Positions 34,133 to 46,100 of a stretch of 64,000 nt of DNA are shown here, piece after piece; positions within the stretch are counted from its first letter, which is position 1; each line of letters opens with the position of its first letter. A program made the translations under genes and the position numbers. The notes under the pieces were generated by a model that worked only from the letters and a program-made list of their open reading frames with translations, made no database searches and was not told the origin of the DNA. The DNA comes from Mercenaria mercenaria (Eukaryota > Mollusca > Bivalvia > Venerida > Veneridae): positions 11,240,001-11,304,000 of the forward strand of contig NC_069373.1 of the NCBI RefSeq assembly GCF_021730395.1. The letters run 5' to 3'.

Positions 34133-37100
34133 GTATGTACAACTGTTCAAAGGTTTTATGATTTACCTGTACAGGCACATGGGAGGGTATGGAAGTGAAA
34201 ACCCCTTCAAGTACTGCCTAGATTGAATGATGGACCAGTCCATTTGAGAAATTTTGTAGGCTAAATTAAAGGGTTAGCTGGTTGTCATACTTATCATCTT
34301 TCAAAGATTACATATTAAGTAATGTATTAATATGCTGTAAAGAAGGTGGCATGTTATGATCTTCATTCACCATTTGTTTAACAAGTTTATTGATAAATCT
34401 GACAAATACTGGGGTATCGATTAACTCTGACAAATACTCTGACAAATACTTGGGTATAGAAAACTCTGACAAATACCGGAGTATTGAAAACTCTGACAAA
34501 TACTGGGGTATTGAAAACTCTGACAAATACTGGGGTATTGAAAAATATTGGGGTACTGAGGATTATGACAAATACAAGGGTACCGAAAAAGACACATATA
34601 AACTTTCAAAGAGCATGCATGACTAATACAACAAAGGGATATAGGTGTGAATCTCTTTTTTTTTCATTGGTATTTTATTTTGGTTAAAAATAAGTATCAA
34701 AGTCAAGTTGATCTTCTTATGGAAAGTGTCCTTAGCTTTATTTTGAACTTATTACATGTTTTTCAAGAGACTTTTAGGACAAGTACGTACCAGTATACCC
34801 AGTTAAAATTTAAAAGAAACTGCATTAAATGATTAATGTAACCTGCCCAAGTCAAACTGCTGTAAATAGGCATTACTCAGTTTAATAGAATACTCATAAT
34901 TATAGATCAGAGCATAAAATCATTATGTTAAAGTGTGTGTATTTGTATATGAGCAGTTTAACAGCGAACATTCTTGCAAGCTGTTACCATCTCTCCACAG
35001 AAATATGAATAAAACATGATGTATATAAATGTGTGTAATTGTAATACAATGATGCAGAAACAAAAACCTTTAACATACTCATAAAATGAGTGTATGTGTT
35101 TTAGAACATTATGCGGGGTAATATTCCCATATATTTTGAATTCATGACTAGCATTAATAACGAATATTATTTGCAAAAAATAAAACTATTGTGAATGTTA
35201 CACAGGCTACAGTATTTGAATATTGTACTTGCATCATATTTTTTTTCCATGTTTATCAAGCTTGTGTAGCGGTTCTGGTATCGGGTGGCCTCGGTAGCTC
35301 AATTGGTAGAGCGTTGGCACGGTAAGCCGAAGGTCCGAGGTTCGAGTCCAGGTCGAGGCTGCACATTTTTCCTGAGACTGTTACATTTGGGGGCTTGTCT
35401 GGGATGCTCACCCTTGGAGCCCATGTGGGGCGAAGCAGTTTGGCAAGGGTGTGCATCTGAATTCGGTTTATAGTCTGCGGCAGACATTGGCCAGGAGAGC
35501 CAGTGTCTCGCAATAAGAGGGAAGGTGTGTAGAGGTTGTCGTATCGGGTGGCCTCGGTAGCTCAATTGGTGGAGCGTTGGCACAGTAAGCCGAAGGTCCG
35601 AGGTTCGAGTCCCGGTCCAGGCTGCACATTTTTCCCGAGACTGTTACATGTACACTTGTAACAAAATCCTTTTGAATTATATAGTTTAATCAAGATGATT
35701 TTAAGTATGTACTGGTGTGGGTGCTAAAATCAGTAATACTTTAACCCTTAGCCTGCTAAATTTCTATAATGAACTTGTCCATCTTTCTATTTGGATTTGA
35801 TATAGTACCATGAACTAAGGTGTGCTTACGAAAAAGATGCTGACTGAATGGCAAACAGTGCAGATCATGATCAGACTGCAGGGATCTGAAGGCTGATCAT
35901 AATCTACACTGGTCGCAAAGGCAGAATCATTCGTGTCCTGCATGTTAAGGGTTAATCTAATATGCTTGCTGCAGCATGCATCGCCAAAATAAACTACACC
36001 AAAATAAACTACGTGGTATGTGTTTTACAATTTATGACTTTTTAAGTTGTTTTTGTTTAACTACAATCCAAGTTTTGACTGTGGATAAAGTCATTCTAAA
36101 ATGTTCATTACAACCTGGTACATTTAGAAAAAATGAAAATGTGCACTAATTGATTGGAACAGGGACCTCTGCCTCTTAAATAAATAGTAGACTTTAGAAT
36201 TCTCGTGTAAATATTGGTGAGATACTGTGAAATCATAAATATTCGTGGGGGACTAATTTTCGTGGGTTTCGTGGTTGAGTCAATCCACGAAATTTAATCC
36301 CAATGAACAAGTAAAATTCCCATTCATTTTATGTTCAAAAGTTGAAATCCACAAATTCATATCCCCACGAAATTGCAGTTTTGACCAAAACCACGAAATT
36401 AAATTATTTCACAGTAGATTGAACAAGGACATGAAAATGGAAAAAAACTGTTTCAGGTATGGCATCTATGACAGTGCCAGTGTATATTGCTGAATGTGCA
36501 CCTATGTATTTGAGGGGACGTCTAGTGACCCTCAACACATTATTTATCACTGGTGGTCAGTGTATAGCCAGTATAGTGGACGGGGCCTTCAGTTATGATA
36601 AAGAGCATGGATGGAGGTACACTATTGATAAATATATCTATATGTATTACAAGAAATAATGGCTGCCCCTTTGGAAGGCACAACTTAGGCGCCAGTAGAC
36701 TTGAAACTGACAAGACATGTTATGAAAATAGTAAGTAGTGTGGAACTATTTCCAGGAATGGCATCTATGACAGTACCAGTATATATTGCGGAATGTGCAC
36801 CAATGCATATGCGTGGAAGGCTGGTAACTCTTAATAACTTGTTCATAACTGGTGGTCAGTGTGTGGCTAGCGTTGTAGACGGTGCCTTCAGTTATGATAA
36901 GGAAAATGGTTGGAGGTAATATGATAAGTTTAAACATGACTAATTTTTAAATACATGACAGGAAGTATAACATGTTCAATTGTGTATCCAGTTAAAGTAG
37001 ACAATGTAAACATACTTCTTAAACAGAAATTATTCTTTTCATTCAGCAGATCAATCTTATTTGCAAAAAACAAAAAAAAACGTTCAGTCCCTTCAGCCTA

Positions 37101-40100
37101 CGAGTTTTGTACATCCTATAAACTCAGTCCCTTTGTGTTTTGTAACTATTACACTTGTGTTTGCTGATATACTTAACACTAAAAGTGTCTTACAGTAGAA
37201 AACTATTGCCTTTTTAATTTCAGCATAGTTACATTTTCCTTTCAAAAATATTCATGTCACGCGTCTGAACATTTCAGAAGAACAGAACTGGCCTGTTTGG
37301 TGTGAATATAGGTATTTCAAGATACTCTTCGAATGATTGTCTTATATTTATCATATTTAGGCGGATGTTATTTCTATCCTTTTCAGGTGGATGTTAGGTC
37401 TTGCAGCTGTACCATCTATTATACAGTTTATTGGCTTTATTTTCCTACCAGAGAGTCCTCGTTGGTTGGTGGCAAACGGGAAGAGTGATAAAGCTCGTAC
37501 AGTTCTCGTTAATATACGAGGGACCTCTGACATAGATGATGAAATGAAAGAAATTGAGATTACTGTGGAAGAGGATAGGCGGGAGAAAGAATTAGCAGGT
37601 GCTTGTTTGGTAATGATGTAGCAGAAATGGGACATGCTTTTCAGACATATGAAATAATTTTATTAGGAAGAAAAATACTGAATGAGTTGACAAACAATAG
37701 TCACATACTTCTGTATATGTTAATACAGGTTTCTGTGATGCAGACCATAACTGGCTGTGGTCACAGTTAGAAAGGTCAATGTCACTTCAAATATAACTTA
37801 GTATGTTTGCCCACATTTTTATGCCCCCAAAGATGGGCATATTAAAATCACACCGGCCGGCCGTGCATGTGTGTATGCATCCGGTAAATTCTTGTCCGGG
37901 CTGTAACTCTTCCATTCATAAAGGGATTTTGAAATAACTTAGCATAAATGTTCCCCATAATAAGACGTGTCATGCGCAAGACCCAGACCCCTAGCTCCAA
38001 GGTCAAGGTCACACTTGGAGGTCAAAGGTTAACATGGTCTGTTTCGTGTCCGGTCCATAACTCTGCCATCCATGAAGGGATATCGAAACAACTTGGCATA
38101 AATGTTTACCATAATGAGACGACATGTCTTGCGCAACACTCAGACCCCTAGCTCCAAGGTCAAGGTCACACTTAGAAGTTAAAGGTTAACTGGGTATGTT
38201 TCGTGTCCGGTCCATAACTCTGCCATTCATGAAGGGATTTTGAAATTACTTGGCATAAATATTCCTCATGATCAGATGAAGTATCATGAGCAAGACCCAG
38301 ACCCCTAGCTCCAATTTTAAGGTCGCACATAGAGGTCAAAAATTAACATGGTCTGTTTCTTGTCTGGTCCATAACTCTTCCATTGATGAAGGGATTTTGA
38401 AATTACTTGGCATAAATGTTCCCTATAATAAGATGAGGTGTCATTCGCAAGACCCAGACCCCTAGCTCCAAGGTCAAGGTCACACTTAGAAGTCAAAGGT
38501 GTTTCTTGTCCGGTCCATAACTCGACCATTTATCAAGGGATTTGAAAATAATTTGACACAAATGTTAACCATATTGAGAAGATATGTCCCGCTTATGACC
38601 CAGGCCTCTTAGGTCAAGGTCAAGGTCACAAAATGATAAGTGATTTTTTTGTGCATACAACTGTGGCATTCTTGGGCCTGCTTCGGGGGCATTTGTCACC
38701 AATAGTGACAGCTCTTGTTTTTAAAAAGAAAGTGCCTTCAGAATATTTTTCTTATTATCAAGTACATTGTATAAAGTTGTGTTATACACTTGTTGTTATT
38801 TACAATGTGTTGTCGTTTCCAAACCTTTAGATTAAACTGTTCAATATTTCTGCAGGTTCCAATGTATTTATGAAGATTTTACGGACACCACCTGTACGAC
38901 GTGCACTCATTGTCGGATGTGGTCTTCAACTGTTTCAGCAACTTTCTGGTATAAATACTGTCATGTAAGATTTGGAACCCATTTATAATATTGTCATTCT
39001 TACAGCATTCTATCTTGTACTTTCTTTTCCTTTATATTTTAACATGACACTAGTGAAGGAATGATAGATCTAGCAGAAAAATATTTCAGTTTCTCACCAT
39101 TCAGCTCTTAACTGTTAGGAACCTGTCTCTATATTTAGAATTTTCCCTACTTTTTCAACCAGTTGCATGCAAGACTTTTTCAAATTTTTGAAGACTTATT
39201 CGTGCAAAGTGTACAAATGGTCCAATATCTGTGAAGAGAATTATTAAAAGGCTCATATATTATTAACTGCGTTGAAAAAGTAGTAAAAACACAGTCGGAC
39301 AGAGGCTTTGAAGTGAAATTTTCGTCATGATAAAGAAACCATGGTTGATTGTTATACTCCCTCATTTTTTTTTATAAAAAAAATCTATGAAAATTTCTCA
39401 GCCTCTATCCTCTAAGTAAAATTTCATCAGATCAAAGTAATCATTACCATAGTAATATAGTAAAGTTTTAGTTAATTCTTTTCTATTCTTTTAAAAAAAG
39501 AACAGGAAAGAGGGATCAAATTTATTCACAATTGAAATATATAACTTTTATAGAACAATTATTAATCCCCCGCCGTGGCGGAGGGATTATAGGAATGGTC
39601 TGCGTCCGTCCTTCCGTCCGTCCGTCCGTCCTTCCGTCCGTAACAAATTCGTGTCCGGTCCATATCTCCTAAACCCCTTGAAGGATTTTCATGAAACTTG
39701 GGTCAAATGATCACCTCATCAAGACGATGTGCAGAACCCATGAGTCAGCCTTGTCGGTTCAAGGTCAAGGTCACAACTCAAGGTCAAAGGTTTGAGCCTG
39801 CCATTTTGTGTCCGCTCTATATCTCCTAAACCCCTTGAAGGAATTTCGTGAAACTTGGGTCAAATGATCACCTCATCAAGACGATGTGCAGAACCCATGA
39901 GTCAGCCATGCCGGCTCAAGGTCAAGGTCACAACTCAAGGTCAAAGGTTTGAGCCTTCCATTTTGTGTCCGCTCTATATCTCTTAAACCCCTTGAAGGAA
40001 TTTTATAAAACTTGGGTCAAATGATCACCTCATCAAGACGATGTGCAGAACCCATGAGTCAGTCATGCCGGCTCAAGGTCAAGGTCACAACTTAGGGTCA

Positions 40101-43100
40101 AAGGTTTGAACCTTCCATTTTGTGTCCGCTCTATATCTCCTAAACCCCTTGAAGGATTTTCATCAAACTTGGGTCAAACGATCACCTCATCAAGGCGATG
40201 TGCAGAACTTATGAGTCAGCCATGTCAGCTCAAGGTCAAGGTCACAACTGAAGGTCAAAGGTTTTAGCCTTCCATTTCATGTCCATTCTATATCTCCTAA
40301 ACCCCTTGAAGGAATTTTATAAAACCTGGGTCAAATGATTACCTCATCAAGACGATGAGTCAACCATGCCAGCTCAAGGTCAAGGTCACAACTATGGGTC
40401 GAAGGTTTGAGCCTTCCATTTGGTGTCCACTCTGTATCTCCTTAACCCCTTGAAGGATTTTCATCAAACTTTGGTCAAATGATCACCTCATCAAGAACTC
40501 ATGAGACAGCCATGTCAACTCAAAGTCAAGGTCACAACTGAAGGTCAAAGGTTTCAGCTCTGTATCTCCTAAACCCCTTGAAGGATTTTCATGAAACTTT
40601 GGTCAAATGATCACCTCATCAAGACGTTGTGCAGAATTCATGAGTCAGCCGTGTCAGTTCAAGGTCAAGGTCACAGCTAAAATCAAAGGTTTTACCCTTT
40701 CACTATCCATAGCAGTGGCGGGGGATTTAGCTGTCTTTCAGACTGCCTTGTTATTAAAGGAAATGCATGTAAAAATGTTCATTAACTTGAGAATTTTTAT
40801 GGAAATAATAGGAAAAAGAAGGCAACTGTTCATGTTGATAGTTCTTAACTGATTTTATATCATTATGGCAGAACCCAAGTTTATTCTAACATAGTTTGAC
40901 AGATATCTCCAACTTGTTATCTATGTTATGAAATGTCAAAGTTTGGTTATAAGGAATTTACTGTATCTATTAATTTTGAAGTGTCTCCTCCCAACTGCTT
41001 CTATTTTGGCAATATATATATGTGAAGCACCTGTAAAATATCGTGTTTTCCTAGCAACAAGCTTATGCTTGACTTTTAACGGGCAGGGTGTATAACATTT
41101 TAAAGTAATTAAACCCTATACATACAGATAAAGTGTGACCTGCATTACCACTATTACATGATATATATCAAATTGTTTAACCCATGAAGTATTTGTAACT
41201 CTGTGTCCCAGAAAACCAAATTGGGAAAATGGATACTTAGAAAACAAGAGATGTTGTAAGACAGCAACACTACTATTCAACAGCCTTGTCAATTGAATGA
41301 ATATAAAAGTAAAAAAAAACGGGGCATAATATAATTTTGTATAAATGCAAAACAGGATTATGGAACCTGCACTGTGCATATCGGCTCATGACAGTGGACA
41401 AGTATGTGAAGTTTCAGTCCATTCCCATTAGTGGGTACTGAGATACCAGCTTACTTACAAAAACTTAACCAAAAACTGCTAAGTTGAAAAGGGGGCATAA
41501 TTACGTAAAAATGCCAAGTAGAGTTTGTTATTTTCGTTTTCAAATTAAGCAAGTTTGGAACAACAAAAAAATCACACACAGAGTCTTCTAATGCCATAAA
41601 GTATTTGACAGTTTGTGATATTGATGATTATTGTGTCATGAATTGGACTGCCGTATAATATGAGCCGCACCATGAGAAAACCAACATAGTGGGTGTGCGA
41701 CCAGCATGGATCCAGACCAGCCTGCGCATCCGCGCAGTCTGGTCAGGCTCCATGCTGTTCGCTTTTAAAGCCTATTGGAATTGGAGAAACTGTTAGCGAA
41801 CAGCATGGATCCTGACCAGACTGCGCGGATGCGCAGGCTGGTCTGGATCCTTGCTGGTCGCATACCCACTATGTTGGTTTTCTCATGACACGGCTCATAT
41901 GCATTCAAAAGTAAATAGGAGTCTTCCTCCACCATCAAAAGCAGGCAAAAATGTCATATATGGCATAAATGGTGAAACTCAATACAACAAAAATCAAAAA
42001 TGCTTTAACTATATATTTGTATTTCAGGTACTACAGTGCAACTATAATTAAGATGTCTGGTGTACGGAGTCAGAGTGATGCTATATGGCTGGCAGCGGCC
42101 ACTGCTGGTGTAAATTTTGTGTTCACTATTGTAGCATTGTTCCTTGTGGAAAGGTTGGGAAGAAAAAAACTTATAATGGGCAGTTTGTTTGGTAGGTAAT
42201 GTTGTTATATTGTAGTACACATATACGGGTTTTTATATTGTAAAACATTTGTATGAGTTAAGTAAAGAAATGTTTAAAATTTCAGTCTTTCATTCATATG
42301 GTGTAACCTTCTTAAGAAAACAAGTAACTTTAAATGTATTTGTCATTTTTTTTCTTTTCCACGATTGTTGTACGGATTGGATTCTAAAGTTTGTGCTGTA
42401 ATTAGTTGTTTCTATTCAGGTGTTTTATTGAGTTTGATAGTGTTGGCTGTAGGCTTCCAATTAGCTGCCTTCCATTCCCCACCCATCACTATGTCGGAGG
42501 AAGGAGATGATTATTGCCATGGTTACAGGTAATAGTGCAGGATCTTCTTCCTTTATAACAACTCTTATGATTTTGTAAACATTCAAATTACTACATTTAA
42601 TCTTGTAATTTGGTTTAGAAAAAGTATGTTTGACTCAGAAATGCAGTAAAATAAAAAAAAATTAACTTTAGCCTGCTGCGGTCAAGTGACTCTGCCTTTG
42701 CAAACAGTGCAGACCAAGAATGTGCAGGGGGATCTTGGTCTGCACTGTTTGCTATTCAGACAGTAAATTTTCAGTGATTATATAATAATAATGATAATAA
42801 TAATATAATAATAATAAGTGGTGCTGCCCAAATTGAATGATTGACCAGTCCATTTTAGAAATTTAGCAGGTTAAAGGTAAATATTTAAACAAACAATATT
42901 GTAATATTTGAATATAGTAGATGTTATTGCTGGGAAAAAAGAAAGGGCTGCACTTTGATTTTCTTTTGTCTTTACGTACCTTAAAAAATTACCAATATTT
43001 GAGCCGCACTATGAGAAAACCAGCATAGTGCATTTGCGACCAGCATCCGCACAGTCTGGTCAGGATCCATACTGTTCGCTTTTAAACCCTATTGCAATTA

Positions 43101-46100
43101 GAGAAACCGTTAGCAAACAGTATGGATCCTGACCAGACTGTGCGGATCCATGCTGGTCGCAAATGCACTATGTTGGTTTTCTCATGGTGCGGCTCAATTA
43201 TTATTGATCTTGAGTCCTCAAACATTATAAGAATGTTATTCAGCGTGTTGCACACCTAAGATTTTATTTGAAAATCAATAGCTCCTCCCAACACCTAGTT
43301 GCCTTAAACATTGTTTCAGTAATATATAAATAGCAAAAACAAAAACTTAAAAATTTAAATGTTATCTATAGATTGGCAGTTTTCATGTAAATTTTGTATT
43401 TCCAGTTCTTGTGAAGCATGCATAGAGAATGTGGATTGTGGATTTTGTTATAATGATTATGGTCAGGGTGTAGTCAATGGATCCTGTCTACCTATAGATG
43501 GTGATGATTCTAGTCATTCCAAAGGTAAAGTATATTTATGTCTCAACCCCCACTGGGGGAGACATATTATTTTTGTCCTGTCTGTCCATCTGTCCTTCCA
43601 TCCATCCATCACAATTCATTTCTGATCAATAACTGGAGAACTATTTGACCTAGAACCCTCAAACTTCATGGCAGGGCTTATGGAGTAGACAACCGCTACT
43701 GTTTTTGGGGTCACTCCATCGAAGGTCAAGGTCACAGGCACCTGGACATGGAAAACCATTTCCGATTAATAACTTGAGAACCACTTGACCTAGAATGTTG
43801 AATCTTCATAGGATAATTAGTCATGTAGAGTAGATGACTCCTATTGATTTTTGGGTCACTTGATCAAAAGTCAAGGTCACAGGACCAGAATATGGAAAAA
43901 CTGTTTCCAATCAATAACTTGAGAACCATTTGACACAGAACCTTCAAACTTCATAGGAACATAAGGAGTAGATGACCCTGTTTGTTTTTGGGGTCACATG
44001 AGCTAAGGTCAAGGTCACAGGGGCCTGAACATAGAAAACCCTTTCAAGTCAATAACTTGAGAACCACTTGACCCAGAATGTTTGAAACTTCATAGGATGA
44101 TTGGACACGCAGAGTAGATGACCCCTACTGATTTTTGGGTCACTTGATCAAAGGTCATGGTCACTGGAAACATGGAACATGGAAAACCGTTTCCAATTCA
44201 TAACTTGAGAACCACTAGGCCCAGAATGTGGGATGATTGGACACCCCAAGTAGATGATCCCTATTGCAGTCAACCATCAGTGTCTCTTTGACTTTTGCAC
44301 CAGTCCCTTATTGACTTCTTGCCTATACGACTGCATTATGGGAGACATGCGCTTTTCTACAAAAGCATCTTCTAGTTGTTACAGCGATTATAGTCAAGGT
44401 CTAGTCAATGGATTCTGTCTACCTATAGATGGTGATGATTCTAGTTATAATAACATATATGTGTGGTTATAAACTATGCATTCCAGTGCACACTTTAAAC
44501 CACCATTAAATTTTTTGTTGCATCCAGTTATGTCAAATATTCAAATGATCGCCTGCTTAGCTCAATAAGGAGAGGACAGATCTACGGATCATGGGGAGGG
44601 GGTGAGTTTGATCCCTCAGTGGGACTTATGTTCTCCTTGACGATTTGATAAAAGACGTTTTGTCTGAAATCATTCGTCCTCCACCTCTGATAGATGTGGG
44701 GAAGTTGGCATTTACTTGCAGAGAACAGATTTGTACTGGTACAGAATCCAGGAACACTGGGTAGGTTAACTGCAGGCCGCTACATAAATGAGATACTGTT
44801 GAAAAACAGTGTTAAACCCAAAAACAAACAAATGTCTTTCATTACAACTGGAAAAAAGCAAGCTCTGTATTTCCTGAATTACAATAAGCAAAGGTAACAA
44901 TGTGACAACATTAATTTAGTCATCCAGTAAATACACTCTTGCTGTAAAATACACTGCAGTCTTTGGGTTCCCAGTATGGTATATAGTGTTATTAACATTG
45001 TCAGTTATGAGTTAATCTTCAGCCTAATGTCCTTATGGTATGTTGACATATTATATTACAGTTGGAAGATGTAATGCTACAACAGGGGAAGAGCCAGATC
45101 TGATTTATGCCTATCAGTACTGTCCTACTGATTATTCCTGGATGGGAATTGCAGGATTAGCTATATATCTCATGTTTTTTGCTCCAGGTAAGGAAATCAG
45201 CCATTTTTATACATATATGGACAAACATATTATATTACGGTAATGTCCTTCCATCTATCTGTCCGATCTAACATTCAGCACTATAGAAGGTAGGAGGCAT
45301 ATTCTAACATGAAAGAAATTTATTGTGCTCATTCTGCGGCCACAATGTTTTGTCATTTGGTAGTAATTCCTTTAATCTCGAGCAATAGAAAAAAACACCT
45401 TAGGTAGGTAACATAAGGACCTCCATCTGTTTGTCCACAAAGTTCTTACCAGGTTTGTCAGTCATGTGTATAGATTATTAAGTTGAACTTTTCTAAGATA
45501 TGTATTGAGGATTCTCAAATTTAGTCTTATGGTTCTGGTAAGCTGAATTTTAGCCAAGTTATTGCCAAAGCCTGCATGGTCATCTTATCCTAGTTTTATT
45601 TAGTTCAAACACTGAATATCTTCTGGTAAAAACTGCTAGCCAAATTTCAAAATACTCATAGCGTCACAGAACTTTCACTTATATCACTATCTGCCAAAAC
45701 TGTTCAAGTCATCTGCATATATCAGAAACCGTGCATATGTCAGAAACCTGCATATGTCAGAAACTGTGCATATGTCGGAAATGTGCATATGTCGGAAACC
45801 TGCATATGTCAGAAACCATGCATATGTCGGAAACCTGCATATGTTGGAAACCGTGCATATGTCGGAAACTGCATATGTCAGAAACGTGCATATGTCAGAA
45901 ACCATGCATATGTCGGAAACCCTGCATATGTCAGAAATGGTGCATATGTCAGAAACTCTGCCACCAACCCTGTTTCAAAAATGTATCTATCAGAAATCTT
46001 CCTTCGATGAATCTCTATCATATTTTTTTAATCACCTTTATACATTAAAAAACATGCTTGCTGGGGGGCTCTTTTTCTTTATTTGTATTGAGGGAAAATA

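Noticed and set aside
35288-35359. Functional tRNA gene
   Set aside because: The acceptor stem and D arm pair, but the T arm does not and the block is repeated 263 bp away in the other terminal repeat; it belongs to the miniature LTR element.
36457-36915. Exon 2a/2b pair as an assembly duplication
   Set aside because: The copies differ at many silent sites and the flanking introns are unrelated, so this is an old true duplication.
37349-37365. Second acceptor-like TTTAG|GCGGATGTTA just before SLC2A13 exon 3
   Set aside because: Resembles the exon start for ten bases only and does not continue into coding sequence.
44254-44472. 72-residue frame near the exon 7 relic as a separate gene
   Set aside because: Its first half is Helitron-like element sequence; only the exon 7-like part is meaningful.
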